A stretch of DNA of 47,668 bases from Pseudomonas sp. Ga0074129 (GCA_001465025.1 LNDO01000095.1:1-47668); one strand, 5' to 3'; positions 17,480 to 27,257 are shown, counted from the stretch's first letter. The notes: a model not told the origin generated them from the sequence alone. Numbers and translations are program-made.

Positions 17480-19099
17480 TTATTCGTCTTGGTATATGGC
17501 CACTTGGTTGCGTCCGCCATGCTTGGCCACATACAGCGCCTGATCGGCCTGCTGCGACAGGAGTTTGCCGTCAAGGTGCGGTGCAAGCTGGGCAATGCCG
17601 CAACTGAACGTGCACGACAGGTCATGCGGCTGGGCTGAAAACTGGATTTCCGCAAAGCGCTGACGAATATCGTCAAGCACGCGGTTGGCTGCTGCTGCGT
17701 CGGTGTTGGGCATGACCACGGCAAACTCTTCGCCGCCGTAACGCCCAACATGATCACTCTTGCGCAGCCGCTGCTTGAGGAACAGCGCCAGGCTTTTGAT
17801 GACGCGGTCGCCCATGGGGTGGCCATAGGTGTCGTTGACCTTCTTGAAAAAGTCGATGTCGATCATGGCAAAGCTCAGCGGTTGCCCGTCGCGTTCGGCG
17901 CGAAAGCGTGCATCTTCCAGCAACTGCAAGGTGTGGGTGTGGTTGTACAGGCCGGTCAGGCTGTCGCGCACCATGCGCGCGCGCAAGCTGCGGGCGCGGG
18001 AGGCGCGGTTGCGTACGGTGGCAATCAGGTGGCGCGGCTTGATTGGTTTGGTGAGGAAGTCGTCGCCGCCTTCGCTCATGGCATCAAGCTGTTTGTCCAA
18101 GTCATCTTCAGCGGACAGGTAAATGATCGGCACGCTGACATAGCGGTCGTTGTGACGGATCACCTGCGCCAGTTCCGGGCCATTGCACTCGGGCATGTAC
18201 ATATCGAGGATGATCAAATCCGGCTGGAAGTCGGCCAGGTGATTCATGGCCTCAATCGGCTCGATCAGCGTGCGCGTGACAATGCCTGCGCTATTGAGTA
18301 CGCGCTCGGTGTGCGTGGCTTGGGCGCGCGAGTCGTCTACAATCAGTACTTTGTAAGGCTCGTATTGGGCGATATTGGTCAGCACCTCGATGCGCTCAAA
18401 CAGGTTGGACGCATCCAGGCTGCCGCTGAAAAACTCACGCCCGCCTGCACGCACGGCGGCCAGTCGGGTCATGGTGTCGGTTTCTTCGGCACTAAAGAAC
18501 AGCAGCGGAATTTTGTGCTCCAGGCCTTCCTGCACACTGTGCGCCAAATGCAGGCCGCAACCGGGGCCGGAAAAGTCGACTTCCATGACAATCGCGGCCG
18601 GGTGGCGCTGCTGAATGGCGTTACGAAAGGCGTTGGCGGTGTCCAAGGCAATGGCGTTCATGCCAAAGAATTCAAGGCGCTGCACCAGTTGTTCGGCGCG
18701 CTCCAGATGTTGCAATGCCAGATAAACCGGCTTGCGTAGGGGTGGCAGCAGCATCTGCTCAAATTTGTCGCCATGGCGCAGACCGGTGCGCGACAGGCGT
18801 TGCAGCAACTGATTGAGTTGGTTGATCAGCTCGCTATTGAGGCGGCCACGGTTATCAGCCACCCGTTGCAGGCACTCATCGATCTGTGTGGCCAGTTGGC
18901 TGTGTTCGGCTTGCTCGAAGCGTTCGGCGTAGCGCTGCAGCATTTGCGTAGCTTCACGCAACTCGCCCATGCCGGTTTCGTTCCACTCGCTGCGTTGCAG
19001 GCGTTGCCAAACTTCTAAAACCTGGCGTGCCTGATTTATTACGCGCTGGGCGAAGTGTTGTTTGAGGCGGTCGCGGCTGGGATCTTCGTGCTCGGTCAT
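17480..19099 (-). CDS. gcbA: Response-regulator diguanylate cyclase, GcbA-like
   Basis: This enzyme would make cyclic-di-GMP. The 539-residue protein has an N-terminal helical region (1-130) and a degenerate receiver-like domain (about 135-240). A canonical receiver (VLIVDDS at 251-257, acceptor D299 in LIILDMYMP, K351) is followed by a GGDEF domain with GGEEF at 455-459. An RKSD allosteric inhibitory site at 446-449 sits exactly five residues upstream, so both activity and product inhibition are expected. I chose the ATG at 19099 (MTEHEDPSRD); the open frame extends 21 codons further without conserved sequence. It lies upstream of the ctpL-like gene, as PA4843 (gcbA, initial attachment and biofilm dispersion) lies by PA4844 in P. 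aeruginosa. The function is inferred from this synteny and the domain layout. Confidence 0.9.
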   Translation of the reverse strand: MTEHEDPSRDRLKQHFAQRVINQARQVLEVWQRLQRSEWNETGMGELREATQMLQRYAERFEQAEHSQLATQIDECLQRVADNRGRLNSELINQLNQLLQRLSRTGLRHGDKFEQMLLPPLRKPVYLALQHLERAEQLVQRLEFFGMNAIALDTANAFRNAIQQRHPAAIVMEVDFSGPGCGLHLAHSVQEGLEHKIPLLFFSAEETDTMTRLAAVRAGGREFFSGSLDASNLFERIEVLTNIAQYEPYKVLIVDDSRAQATHTERVLNSAGIVTRTLIEPIEAMNHLADFQPDLIILDMYMPECNGPELAQVIRHNDRYVSVPIIYLSAEDDLDKQLDAMSEGGDDFLTKPIKPRHLIATVRNRASRARSLRARMVRDSLTGLYNHTHTLQLLEDARFRAERDGQPLSFAMIDIDFFKKVNDTYGHPMGDRVIKSLALFLKQRLRKSDHVGRYGGEEFAVVMPNTDAAAANRVLDDIRQRFAEIQFSAQPHDLSCTFSCGIAQLAPHLDGKLLSQQADQALYVAKHGGRNQVAIYQDE

Positions 19100-19414
19100 G
19101 GCCTGGGTTCGGTTGGACGTGGGTGCTGACAGATAATGGCGTAATGCTGGCAATGCTAACACTGGCAGAGGTCACTACGTTCGCCGTCGATCTATTGGCG
19201 TCGGCCTTTTGTCTAAGCTTTCACACAAACGGTAGCAGTAAAACCATCGCTTAGTTGGCCCCCCGGCGCTGCGCAGTGGCCGGCGCATCCCTTATAGTGC
19301 AAAGCAATTCGTGCAACCTGACCTGCAGGTTGTGGTCGAACGTTTCGTTAAAGGCCGTGCAGTGAGTTAAGCGCGTGCTGAACTGCTTCGCCATTTGAGT
19401 GAAAGGACAACGCC
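19100..19414. other. Intergenic region between divergent gcbA-like and DUF2333 genes
   Basis: These 315 bases hold the divergent promoters of both genes. A possible -10 (TATAGT at 19293-19298) faces the DUF2333 gene but lacks a good -35. AAAGGA lies just before the ATG at 19415. No small gene, repeat or RNA is recognised. Confidence 0.5.
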
Positions 19415-20488
19415 ATGCTGGATTGGAAAAATCGTACTGCCGGGGCGCGTGATGGCGCGGCAGATTCAGTGGATAACGTACGCAGCTACTTTGCCGGAGG
19501 CTGGGCGATGCGTGTATTTGGCGGGTTGCTGGGGCTGTACCTGTTTGCCGCTTTGCTGGTGGGCTGGTACTGGAGCCAGGAGCCGGAACAGTTTTCCGTG
19601 CAGCAGCGCGCCGAAGCCGCCGCGCAGGCGCGTGGGCACAAACTGGTAAACGGTTACACCACCGTAGAAACGCTCAAGCAGGTGGCTGGTACGTTGCTCG
19701 ACAAGCCGGGCGGTTACCTGTCCAACGACCTCGCGCCGCCAGGCCTGTGGCTGGACAATATGCCGAGCTGGGAGTTTGGCGTGCTGGTGCAGGTGCGGGA
19801 TATGTCGCGCGCGCTGCGTAAGGACTTCACCCGTTCGCAGTCGCAATCCACTGAAGACCCGGATCTGGCCAAGGCCGAACCGCGCTTTCACTTCGATAAC
19901 AAAAGCTGGGCGTTGCCCGCTTCTGAGGCGGAATACGGCGAGGGCATCAAGTCGCTCAACCGCTACCTCAATCGTCTGGCTGATCCGGCCCGTTCTGATG
20001 CGCAGTTCTACACCCGTGCTGACAACCTGAACAACTGGCTGGGCGATGCTGCCACACGTTTGGGTTCGCTTTCGCAGCGTCTGTCGGCCAGTGTCGGGCA
20101 AGTGCGCTTGAACACTGCCGTCGTCGATCCAGCGCTGGCAGGCAGCGTGGCGCAGGCCGACTTTATCGAAGGCGTGAACTACGAAACGCCGTGGCTGCAA
20201 ATCGACAACGTGTTCTACGAGGCCCGTGGCCAAGCGTGGGCATTGGCTCACCTGCTGCGCGCCATCGAGGTTGACTTCGCCGATGTGCTGGCGAAGAAAA
20301 ACGCCACCGTCAGTGTGCGGCAGATCATTCGTGAGCTGGAAGCCGCGCAGGAAACCCTGTGGAGCCCGATGATCCTTAACGGCAGCGGTTATGGTCTGCT
20401 GGCCAACCATTCGCTGGTCATGGCCAACTACATTTCGCGCGCCAATGCCGGTTTGATTGATTTGCGCCAATTGCTGTCGCAGGGCTGA
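19415..20488 (+). CDS. DUF2333 family membrane protein
   Basis: The 357-residue protein has a short cytoplasmic N-terminus and one membrane helix (about residues 30-50, MRVFGGLLGLYLFAALLVGWYW). A long, mostly helical domain follows and would be periplasmic if the N-terminus is inside. It matches DUF2333, a gammaproteobacterial family of unknown function that sits here in Pseudomonas (PA4842, from memory). The start is supported by AAAGGA seven bases upstream. The NUDIX gene starts three bases after its stop codon, so DUF2333, NUDIX and probably the SUI1 gene form one unit. Function is not known. Confidence 0.88.
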   Translation: MLDWKNRTAGARDGAADSVDNVRSYFAGGWAMRVFGGLLGLYLFAALLVGWYWSQEPEQFSVQQRAEAAAQARGHKLVNGYTTVETLKQVAGTLLDKPGGYLSNDLAPPGLWLDNMPSWEFGVLVQVRDMSRALRKDFTRSQSQSTEDPDLAKAEPRFHFDNKSWALPASEAEYGEGIKSLNRYLNRLADPARSDAQFYTRADNLNNWLGDAATRLGSLSQRLSASVGQVRLNTAVVDPALAGSVAQADFIEGVNYETPWLQIDNVFYEARGQAWALAHLLRAIEVDFADVLAKKNATVSVRQIIRELEAAQETLWSPMILNGSGYGLLANHSLVMANYISRANAGLIDLRQLLSQG

Positions 20489-20491
20489 TCG

Positions 20492-21028
20492 GTGCCGTGG
20501 TCTGACGCCGAGGCGGCGCATCGTGCGGCTTCCGATGCCGAGCGCATTGCCTGGGTGGATGAACAGGACCGGCCGTTGGGCGGGGTGCCGCGCAGCGCGT
20601 TGCGCGCGCAGCACCTGATTGGTCGCTGCACCTACATTCTGCTGTTCAACAGCGCGGGCGAGTTGTGCGTGCATCGGCGCACCCTGAGCAAGGCGTTGTA
20701 TCCCGGTTATTGGGACATGGCTGCCGGCGGCATGGTGCTGGAAGGCGAAGACTATGCCGACTCCGCCGCGCGCGAGTTGGCCGAAGAGCTGGGCGTTCGT
20801 GATGTGCCGCTGGTTGAGCATGCCCACTTCTTTTACGACGCCCCGGAAAGCCGGTTGTGGTGCAGGGTGTATTCGGCGGTGTCCGATGCACCGCTGACGT
20901 TGCAGCCCGAGGAAGTGTTGGAAGCGCGCTTTATCAGCCTCGATCAGGCGCTGGCCGAGACCGAGCGTGTGCCGTATTGCCCGGACTCGCTGATTGCCCT
21001 TCGGCAGTATCTGGCGGCGACTGAATAA
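20492..21028 (+). CDS. NUDIX hydrolase, YfcD-like
   Basis: The 178-residue protein hydrolyses a nucleoside diphosphate linked to another group; the substrate is not identifiable from sequence. The Nudix box is complete: G-x5-E-x7-REL-x-EELG within GGMVLEGEDYADSAARELAE. The N-terminal stretch WVDEQDRPLGGVPRSALRAQ and the HLIGRCTYILLFN strand are typical of the YfcD/IPP-isomerase-like branch. The start is a GTG at 20492, three bases after the DUF2333 stop. This tight spacing suggests translational coupling. Confidence 0.88.
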   Translation: MPWSDAEAAHRAASDAERIAWVDEQDRPLGGVPRSALRAQHLIGRCTYILLFNSAGELCVHRRTLSKALYPGYWDMAAGGMVLEGEDYADSAARELAEELGVRDVPLVEHAHFFYDAPESRLWCRVYSAVSDAPLTLQPEEVLEARFISLDQALAETERVPYCPDSLIALRQYLAATE

Positions 21029-21366
21029 ATGGATGACGATGGCGTCATCTGCCGTCGCCTAATTCCGCTTAAGTACCGCGTTGTACAACCCCTCGGCGCC
21101 TGTGTCTGTGCCGCAAACCAGCGCCAGGGCTGGGTTTGTGCAGGATACCGGGGCGTTTTGTTCGGCATCTCGAACGGCGTCGCCAATCCACCGATTAATG
21201 GCGCATTTTTACACTTAGCAGGTGCGCTTTTTGCCGTTACACTGCGCGACCTTCAAGCCCAGGCCCTGCTGCCTGGGTGCGCTGCCCCTGCCAGAGTGGG
21301 GCTTCGCGGTCGACGCGTTTGTACCTGTCGACCAGTCGCTATCCTGACCCCTTCGAGGACAAACCG

Positions 21367-21738
21367 GTGGTCAAGAAAGCCTCTTCATTCGCCGCCCTCA
21401 GCGGCTTGGTGTATTCCACTGACAGCGGTCGGCATTGCCCCGACTGCAGCCAGCCGGTGGACGCCTGCACCTGCAAGCAGACCCAGATCCCCGAAGGTGA
21501 CGGCATCGCGCGCGTGCGCCGTGAAACCAAGGGGCGTGGCGGTAAAACCGTCACCACCATCAGCGGCGTGCCCTTGGCTGAAGAGCCGCTCAAGGACCTC
21601 GCCAGCGCCTTGAAAAAACGCTGCGGTTGCGGCGGTTCGCTCAAGGATGGGGTGATTGAGATCCAGGGCGACCACGTCGAACTGTTGCTCGCCGAGCTAA
21701 TCAAACAGGGCTTCAAAGCCAAGAAGTCCGGCGGCTGA
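21367..21738 (+). CDS. SUI1/YciH-type translation initiation factor homologue
   Basis: The 123-residue product has an N-terminal segment with a CPDC ... CTC cysteine cluster and a C-terminal SUI1 domain (eIF1-like; KGRGGKTVTTISGVPL, CGCGGSLKDGVIEIQGD). YciH in E. coli resembles eIF1 and affects start-site fidelity; its physiological role is still unclear. I chose the GTG at 21367 (VVKKASSFAALSG). It has GAGGA seven bases upstream and fits the family length, whereas the ATG further upstream at 21277 would add a non-conserved tail. There is a 338-bp gap after the NUDIX gene (21029-21366) in which I see no gene. Confidence 0.88.
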   Translation: MVKKASSFAALSGLVYSTDSGRHCPDCSQPVDACTCKQTQIPEGDGIARVRRETKGRGGKTVTTISGVPLAEEPLKDLASALKKRCGCGGSLKDGVIEIQGDHVELLLAELIKQGFKAKKSGG

Positions 21739-21757
21739 TCCCGTCGCTTTCACTCCC

Positions 21758-21783
21758 TCGGCGGCCCTTTGGGGCCTCGCCGA
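21758..21783 (+). terminator. Weak terminator-like hairpin after the SUI1 gene
   Basis: The stem TCGGCG ... CGCCGA encloses GCCC/GGGC, 20 bp past the SUI1 stop. No T-run follows, so it may only be a partial terminator or an mRNA end-stabiliser upstream of speA. Confidence 0.35.
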
Positions 21784-21861
21784 GCAATCGTCATTTCCAG
21801 ACTTTATTCTGTACCCGTCTTGGCTGTGCCAAGGCCATTACCGCCAGCAAGGGAGACTTCG

Positions 21862-23775
21862 ATGTCTGCACGACGCACACGCAAAGATGACGGCAGCCAA
21901 TGGACCGTAGCCGATAGCCGCAGTGTCTATGGCATTCGCCATTGGGGCGCGGGTTACTTCGCGATCAATGATGCTGGCCGGGTTGAAGTGCGCCCCAAAG
22001 GCCCTGAAAGCCAGCCGATTGACCTGTATGACCAGGTTGATCAACTGCGTAAAAGCGGGTTGTCGTTGCCGCTGTTGGTGCGTTTCCCGGATATTTTGCA
22101 GGACCGCGTACGCCGCCTGACCGGCGCCTTCGACGCCAGCATCGAGCGTCTGGAGTACCACAGCCGCTACACCGCGCTGTACCCGATCAAGGTCAACCAG
22201 CAGGAGGCGGTGGTGGAAAACATCATCGCCACGCAGGACGTGTCCATCGGCCTTGAGGCTGGTTCCAAGCCCGAACTGATGGCCGTGCTGGCGCTGGCCC
22301 CCAAGGGCGGCACCATCGTTTGTAATGGCTACAAAGACCGCGAGTTTATCCGCCTGGCCTTGATGGGGCAGAAGCTGGGGCACAACGTCTTTATCGTTAT
22401 CGAGAAAGAATCTGAAGTGCAGTTGGTGATCGAGGAAGCGGCCGAGCTTAAAGTCGCCCCGCAAATCGGCCTGCGCGTGCGTTTGTCGTCGCTGGCTTCG
22501 AGCAAGTGGGCTGATACGGGCGGTGAAAAGTCTAAGTTCGGCTTGTCGGCCGCGCAGATTTTGCAGGTGGTCGAGCGCTTTAAAGTCGCCGGGCTGGATC
22601 AGGGTATCCGCCTGCTGCACTTCCACATGGGCTCGCAAATCGCCAACATCGCCGACTACCGCAAGGGCTTTCGCGAGGCCATTCGTTACTACGGCGAACT
22701 GCGCGCGCTGGGTCTGCCGGTCGATCACATCGACGTGGGCGGTGGCCTGGGTGTCGATTACGACGGCACCCACTCACGCAACGCCAGCTCGATCAACTAC
22801 GACATGCAGGACTACGCCGACGCCGTGGTCGACATGCTCAAGGAATTCTGCGACCGCCAGGAAATTCCGCACCCGCACATCTTCTCGGAAAGCGGCCGGG
22901 CGATGACCGCGCACCACGCGGTGTTGTTGGTGCAGGTGACCGACGTGGAGCGGCATAACGAGAAAGTGCCGCAGATCGACTCCTCGGTTGAACAGCCCGA
23001 AGTGCTGCAGGTGCTAATCGAACTGCTGGAAGACAGCGACCCGGAAATGGTCGCCGAAACCTACTGGCGCGCCACCCACTACATCGAAGAAGTGGCCGCG
23101 CAGTACTCGGCCGGCAAGCTCAGCCTGGCGCAAAAAGCCCTGGCCGAGCAGTGCTACTTCGCCATCTGCCGTCGCCTGCACAACCAGCTCAAGGCCCGTC
23201 AGCGTTCGCACCGTGCCGTGCTGGACGAACTCAACGACAAGCTGGCCGACAAGTACATCTGCAACTTCTCGGTGTTCCAGAGCCTGCCGGACACCTGGGC
23301 GATTGGCCAGATTTTGCCGATTCTGCCGCTGTCGCGCCTGGAAGAAGAGCCGCTGCGCCGCGCCGTGTTGCAAGACCTGACCTGCGACTCCGACGGCAAA
23401 ATTCGCCAGTACGTGGACGAGCAGTCGATTGAAACCAGCCTGCCGGTGCATGAACTGCGCGACGGTGAAGACTATGTGTTGGGCATCTTCCTGGTCGGCG
23501 CGTACCAGGAAATTCTCGGCGACATGCACAACCTGTTCGGTGACACCGACTCGGTGAACATCTACCAGAACGCAGACGGCAGCGTGTACCACGCCGGTAT
23601 CGAGACCCACGACACCATCGAAGACATGCTGCGCTACGTGCACCTGTCGCCGGAGGAGTTGATGAATCATTACCGCGACAAAGTGGCCAGCGCCAAAATC
23701 AGCCCGCGCGAACGCACGCAGTTTCTGGATGCGCTGCGGTTGGGCCTGACTCGTTCCTCTTATCTGTCCTCATAA
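21862..23775 (+). CDS. speA: Biosynthetic arginine decarboxylase SpeA
   Basis: SpeA decarboxylates arginine to agmatine with pyridoxal phosphate, feeding polyamine synthesis. The 637-residue length fits the large biosynthetic ADC family. It shows [13 protein letters not shown] with the PLP lysine, the fold-III barrel stretch [33 protein letters not shown], and SCR-type C-terminal region [14 protein letters not shown], plus CDSDGKI. The ATG at 21862 has AAGGGAGA upstream; an open extension to 21769 is not conserved. A strong terminator follows directly. Confidence 0.97.
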   Translation: MSARRTRKDDGSQWTVADSRSVYGIRHWGAGYFAINDAGRVEVRPKGPESQPIDLYDQVDQLRKSGLSLPLLVRFPDILQDRVRRLTGAFDASIERLEYHSRYTALYPIKVNQQEAVVENIIATQDVSIGLEAGSKPELMAVLALAPKGGTIVCNGYKDREFIRLALMGQKLGHNVFIVIEKESEVQLVIEEAAELKVAPQIGLRVRLSSLASSKWADTGGEKSKFGLSAAQILQVVERFKVAGLDQGIRLLHFHMGSQIANIADYRKGFREAIRYYGELRALGLPVDHIDVGGGLGVDYDGTHSRNASSINYDMQDYADAVVDMLKEFCDRQEIPHPHIFSESGRAMTAHHAVLLVQVTDVERHNEKVPQIDSSVEQPEVLQVLIELLEDSDPEMVAETYWRATHYIEEVAAQYSAGKLSLAQKALAEQCYFAICRRLHNQLKARQRSHRAVLDELNDKLADKYICNFSVFQSLPDTWAIGQILPILPLSRLEEEPLRRAVLQDLTCDSDGKIRQYVDEQSIETSLPVHELRDGEDYVLGIFLVGAYQEILGDMHNLFGDTDSVNIYQNADGSVYHAGIETHDTIEDMLRYVHLSPEELMNHYRDKVASAKISPRERTQFLDALRLGLTRSSYLSS

Positions 23776-23791
23776 GCTCAAAGCTGAATGT

Positions 23792-23818
23792 AAAAGGCCC
23801 CGCATGTCGGGGCCTTTT
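23792..23818 (+). terminator. Rho-independent terminator of speA
   Basis: AAAAGGCCCC-GCATGTC-GGGGCCTTTT is a perfect stem with a T-run, starting 17 bp after the speA stop codon. Confidence 0.93.
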
Positions 23819-23862
23819 GCTGTGTGCAAACACGTATCAAGCGCTGTCGGGTGTTGCAGGCC

Positions 23863-23999
23863 GTAGCCCGGATGTAATCCGGGAAGGATTTTGACGGCAA
23901 TACAGCGCCCCGGATTGCATCCGGGCTACTTCAGAACTGATATGGGTCGATAAACGTAGCCGAACGTAGGGTGGATGGATGAAGCGTCATCCACCCTAC
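23863..23999. repeat. Composite REP-like element, copy 3
   Basis: GTAGCCCGGATGTAATCCGGG ... CCCCGGATTGCATCCGGGCTAC (23863-23929) is followed by GTAGGGTGGATGGATGAAGC ... GTCATCCACCCTAC (23966-23999). The order of the two palindromes is the same as in the other two copies. It lies between the convergent speA and ketoacyl reductase genes. Confidence 0.88.
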
Positions 24000-24010
24000 A
24001 ACAGCGCGTC

Positions 24011-25366
24011 TTATGCGCCGAGCAGGCTTTGTCCGCAGACACGCAACACCTGCGCAGTGGCTGCACCTGAGCCCGGCTGGGCGAACCAGGCCACGGCTTC
24101 GGCGACGTCTTGTGGCTGGCCGCCCTGGCCCATGGAGTTCATCCGGCGGCCGGCTTCGCGGATGGTCAGCGGGATGGCGGCAGTCATCTGGGTTTCGATA
24201 AAGCCCGGAGCCACGGCGTTGATGCTGATGCCGCGCTTGGCCAGAGCTGGTGCCCAGGCCTGTGCCAGGCCGATCACGCCGGCCTTGCTCACCGCGTAGT
24301 TGGTTTGGCCCAAGTTGCCGGCGATGCCGCTGATCGACGCGATCAGCACCACGCGGCCGTTGTCGTGCAGCTTGCCGGCGTCGAGCAGGGCTTGGGTCAG
24401 CACTTGCGGGGCGCTGAGGTTGACGTTGATCACCGAGTTCCAGAAGGCATCGGTCATCTTGGCCAAGGTCTTGTCGCGGGTGATGCCGGCGTTGTGCACA
24501 ACAATGTCGATGCCGTCTGGCAGTGCTTCGACCAGCTGCGCGGCGGCATCATCGGCGCAGATGTCCAGCGCCAGGCCGCGACCGCCCAGGCGTGCCGCCA
24601 GGGCATCCAAGGCATCCTTGGCGGGTGGTACGTCCAGCAGCACCACCTCGGCGCCGTCGCGGGCCAGGGTTTCGGCGATGGCCGCACCGATGCCGCGTGA
24701 CGCGCCGGTGACCAGCGCTTTCTTGCCGGCCAGCGGGCGGGTCCAATCCTTAACGTGCTCGCTGCAGGCGTTCAAACGCAGCACCTGACCCGACACATAG
24801 GCGCTTTTCGGCGAGAGGAAGAAGCGCAGCGCGCCTTCCAACTGCGCCTCGCCGCCCTTGCCGACGTAGATCAACTGCACGTTACCGCCGCGACGGATTT
24901 CTTTGCCCAGTGAACGGGTAAAACCTTCCAGTGAGCGTTGCACGCTGGCAGCAATCGGATCTTTCAGCGATTCCGGTGCGCGGCCTAACACCACCACGCG
25001 CGGACATTTGCCTAAGCCTTTGAAGGCAGGCTGGAAGAAGTCGCGCAGTTCGATCAGTTGCTCGAAACGGGTCAGGTGGCTTGCATCAAACACCAGCGCC
25101 TTGAGCTTGGGGCCGTGCTCGGCGGTCCAGTGCGGCAGCTCGAATTGGCCTTCGCGGGGGGCATACAGGGCATCGGTCAGTTTGTGCGCAAAGGGCCGTA
25201 CCGCGCTGGCCAGGCTGCCTTCGCCGCCCAGCAGTAGGGCGCCGTCTACCGGTCGGCTGCGCCCGGCCATCCAGCGCTCCAGCAGCAGTGGCGCAGGCAG
25301 GCCGAGCGCACTGACCAAACGGCGACCTGAGGTGGAGTTGGCAAAGGCGAGATAACGGTCGGACAT
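24011..25366 (-). CDS. Long-form 3-ketoacyl reductase (FabG4-type SDR)
   Basis: The 451-residue protein has two parts. An N-terminal degenerate Rossmann-like domain (about 1-205) lacks catalytic residues. A C-terminal complete SDR domain has TGASRGIG at 220-227, the NAG motif at 292-294, catalytic S344, Y357 and K361 (YAVSK). This is the architecture of high-molecular-weight FabG4 enzymes, which reduce 3-ketoacyl-CoA or -ACP. The ATG at 25366 (MSDRYLAFAN) fits the family better than an ATG six codons upstream. It is divergent from a thiolase gene; in P. aeruginosa the equivalent pair is PA4786/PA4785. Together they suggest fatty-acyl-CoA metabolism. Confidence 0.9.
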   Translation of the reverse strand: MSDRYLAFANSTSGRRLVSALGLPAPLLLERWMAGRSRPVDGALLLGGEGSLASAVRPFAHKLTDALYAPREGQFELPHWTAEHGPKLKALVFDASHLTRFEQLIELRDFFQPAFKGLGKCPRVVVLGRAPESLKDPIAASVQRSLEGFTRSLGKEIRRGGNVQLIYVGKGGEAQLEGALRFFLSPKSAYVSGQVLRLNACSEHVKDWTRPLAGKKALVTGASRGIGAAIAETLARDGAEVVLLDVPPAKDALDALAARLGGRGLALDICADDAAAQLVEALPDGIDIVVHNAGITRDKTLAKMTDAFWNSVINVNLSAPQVLTQALLDAGKLHDNGRVVLIASISGIAGNLGQTNYAVSKAGVIGLAQAWAPALAKRGISINAVAPGFIETQMTAAIPLTIREAGRRMNSMGQGGQPQDVAEAVAWFAQPGSGAATAQVLRVCGQSLLGA

Positions 25367-25738
25367 GGGGCGGCTCCTGCGCATGGATCAAAAGTGCGCC
25401 CACTCTACGCAGCGCGCACAATTGCGCAATTGACCGCGCCGCCTGCGCCAGCGGCAAGGCGGCCAATGCAGCAGGGCCGCGAAAGGTTAGCCTGTGCGCC
25501 ATTCATTAGAACCCGCTCAAAGTCTGCTGCACGTCGGCCCAGCGGGGTGAAAAACAGGTTCGGAAAACCGCTTGCGGCTAACGCACTTTAGTGCGGCCCC
25601 GAAGGGGCGAGCGAAGCGAGTAATGCTCATTTACATCAGTAAACTCCGCTTCCTCGCCTGTTTTTGCCTTGCAGGTCTCTAGCTCGCGAGACTTTGAACA
25701 GATTCTCAGCGCCATCAATTTCAGCCTAGGAGTCGTCC
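25367..25738. other. Divergent intergenic region between ketoacyl reductase and thiolase genes
   Basis: These 372 bases hold repeat copy B (25561-25691) and the two divergent promoters, which I cannot locate with confidence. An AGGAG site precedes the thiolase ATG. No gene is seen. Confidence 0.6.
25561..25691 (-). repeat. ~130-bp intergenic dispersed repeat, copy B
   Basis: This is the inverse-orientation partner of 10925-11053. Read on the minus strand it gives CTCGCGAGCTAGAGAC, GAGGAAGCGGAGTTTAC, GTAAATGAGCATTACTCGCT, CCCCTTCGGGG, GCACTAAAGTGC and GTTAGCCGCAAGCGG in the same order. Confidence 0.88.
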
Positions 25739-27019
25739 ATGACCCAGCCGCGCCGTGTCGCCATTGTTGGTGGCAACCGTATTCCGTTCGCCCGCTCCAA
25801 TACCGTCTACGCCACCGCGAGCAACCAGGAGATGCTGACCAGCGCACTGGATGGACTGGTGGAGCGCTTCAACCTGCACGGCGAGCGCCTGGGCGAGGTG
25901 GTGGCCGGTGCGGTGCTCAAGCATTCGCGCGACTTCAACCTGACCCGCGAATGCGTGCTCGGCTCGCGTTTGGCCCCGGAAACCCCTGCCTATGACCTGC
26001 AGCAGGCCTGCGGCACGGGGCTGGAAGCGGCGCTGCTGGTGGCCAACAAAATCGCCCTTGGGCAGATCGAGTGCGGTATCGCGGGCGGCGTCGACACCAC
26101 CTCGGATGCGCCGATTGGCGTGAACGAAGGGCTGCGCAAGATCCTACTGCAGGCCAACCGTGGCAAGAGCACGGGCGACAAGGTCAAAAGCCTGCTGCAG
26201 ATTCGCCCGCGCCACCTGGCCCCATCTATTCCACGTAACGGCGAGCCGCGCACCGGGCTGTCGATGGGCGAGCACTGCGAGCTGATGGCGCAAACCTGGG
26301 CCATCCCCCGTGATGAGCAAGACCAATTGGCCGTGGCCAGCCACCACAAACTCGCTGCCGCCTATGCCGAAGGCTGGCACGACGACCTGCTCACGCCTTT
26401 CCGTGGCCTGACCCGCGACCAGAACCTGCGCGCCGACATCAGCCTGGAAAAGCTCGCCACCCTCAAGCCCTGCTTCGAGCGCAGCCCGCGCGGCACCCTG
26501 ACCGCCGCCAACTCCACGCCGCTGACCGATGGTGCGTCCCTGGTGCTGCTGGCCAGCGAGGAGTGGGCCAAGGCCCGTGGTTTGCCGATTTTGGCCTACT
26601 GGAAGGACGGCGAAGCGGCGGCGGTGGATTTTGTTGGCGCGGGTAAGGAAGGCTTGCTGATGGCCCCGGCCTACGCCGTGCCCCGTTTGCTGGCGCGCAA
26701 CAAACTGAGCCTGCAAGACTTCGATTACTACGAAATCCACGAAGCCTTTGCTGCGCAGGTGCTGTGCACCCTCAAGGCTTGGGAAGACGCCGACTACTGC
26801 AAGACTCGCCTGGGGCTGGATGCGCCGCTGGGCGCCATCGACCGCAGCAAAATGAACGTCAAGGGCAGCTCGCTGGCCGCGGGTCATCCGTTTGCCGCCA
26901 CCGGCGGGCGCATCGTCGCCAACCTGGCCAAGCTGCTGTCGGTGGCGCAGGAAGGGCGTGGTTTGATCTCAATTTGCGCCGCGGGCGGTCAAGGTGTGAC
27001 TGCGATCCTGGAAAAGTAA
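25739..27019 (+). CDS. Acetyl-CoA C-acyltransferase (thiolase, FadI-like)
   Basis: Thiolases cleave 3-ketoacyl-CoA with CoA or run the reverse condensation. The 426-residue protein has the nucleophile C91 in LQQACGTGLEAALL, H334 in YEIHEAFAAQ, H383 in GSSLAAGHPFAATGG and the acid/base C413 in SICAAGGQG, so the active site is complete. Its length and long middle loop fit the FadI (trifunctional-beta-like) branch rather than the shorter PhaA type. The ATG has AGGAG seven bases upstream. It is divergent from the FabG4-type reductase and is followed by a strong terminator, so it is a single-gene unit. Confidence 0.93.
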   Translation: MTQPRRVAIVGGNRIPFARSNTVYATASNQEMLTSALDGLVERFNLHGERLGEVVAGAVLKHSRDFNLTRECVLGSRLAPETPAYDLQQACGTGLEAALLVANKIALGQIECGIAGGVDTTSDAPIGVNEGLRKILLQANRGKSTGDKVKSLLQIRPRHLAPSIPRNGEPRTGLSMGEHCELMAQTWAIPRDEQDQLAVASHHKLAAAYAEGWHDDLLTPFRGLTRDQNLRADISLEKLATLKPCFERSPRGTLTAANSTPLTDGASLVLLASEEWAKARGLPILAYWKDGEAAAVDFVGAGKEGLLMAPAYAVPRLLARNKLSLQDFDYYEIHEAFAAQVLCTLKAWEDADYCKTRLGLDAPLGAIDRSKMNVKGSSLAAGHPFAATGGRIVANLAKLLSVAQEGRGLISICAAGGQGVTAILEK

Positions 27020-27075
27020 TCAAACAGCAGTCCCCGTACTCTGTGCAGGGGCTGATGTATGCAACTCCGTGATTT

Positions 27076-27111
27076 AGAGCGGCCCACCGACGGTGGTGCC
27101 GCTCTTTTTTT
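27076..27111 (+). terminator. Rho-independent terminator of the thiolase gene
   Basis: The stem AGAGCGGC-CCACC / GGTGG-T-GCCGCTCT with a GAC loop is followed by a run of seven T residues, about 56 bp past the stop codon. Confidence 0.92.
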
Positions 27112-27140
27112 ATCTCAGCACTCGATGGCGCACGCGCTCC

Positions 27141-27206
27141 GTGGGAGGGGCTTAAGCCGCGACAGATCTTGGGGGCGCTACAAGTCGCGGCTAAAGCCCC
27201 TCCCAC
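27141..27206. repeat. Pseudomonas-type REP inverted pair (GTGGGAGGGGC class)
   Basis: GTGGGAGGGGCTTAAGCCGCGAC (27141-27163) and its inverse GTCGCGGCTAAAGCCCCTCCCAC (27184-27206) flank a 20-bp loop. Each arm has the REP form, a conserved GTGGGAGGGGC head and a GC-rich hairpin. This is a different class from the GTAGCCCGG elements in the window. Confidence 0.9.
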
Positions 27207-27257
27207 CCAAGCCTCCCACCCAAGGCTGGCATTCAACCGAGCGTTCAGGCGGCGCGA

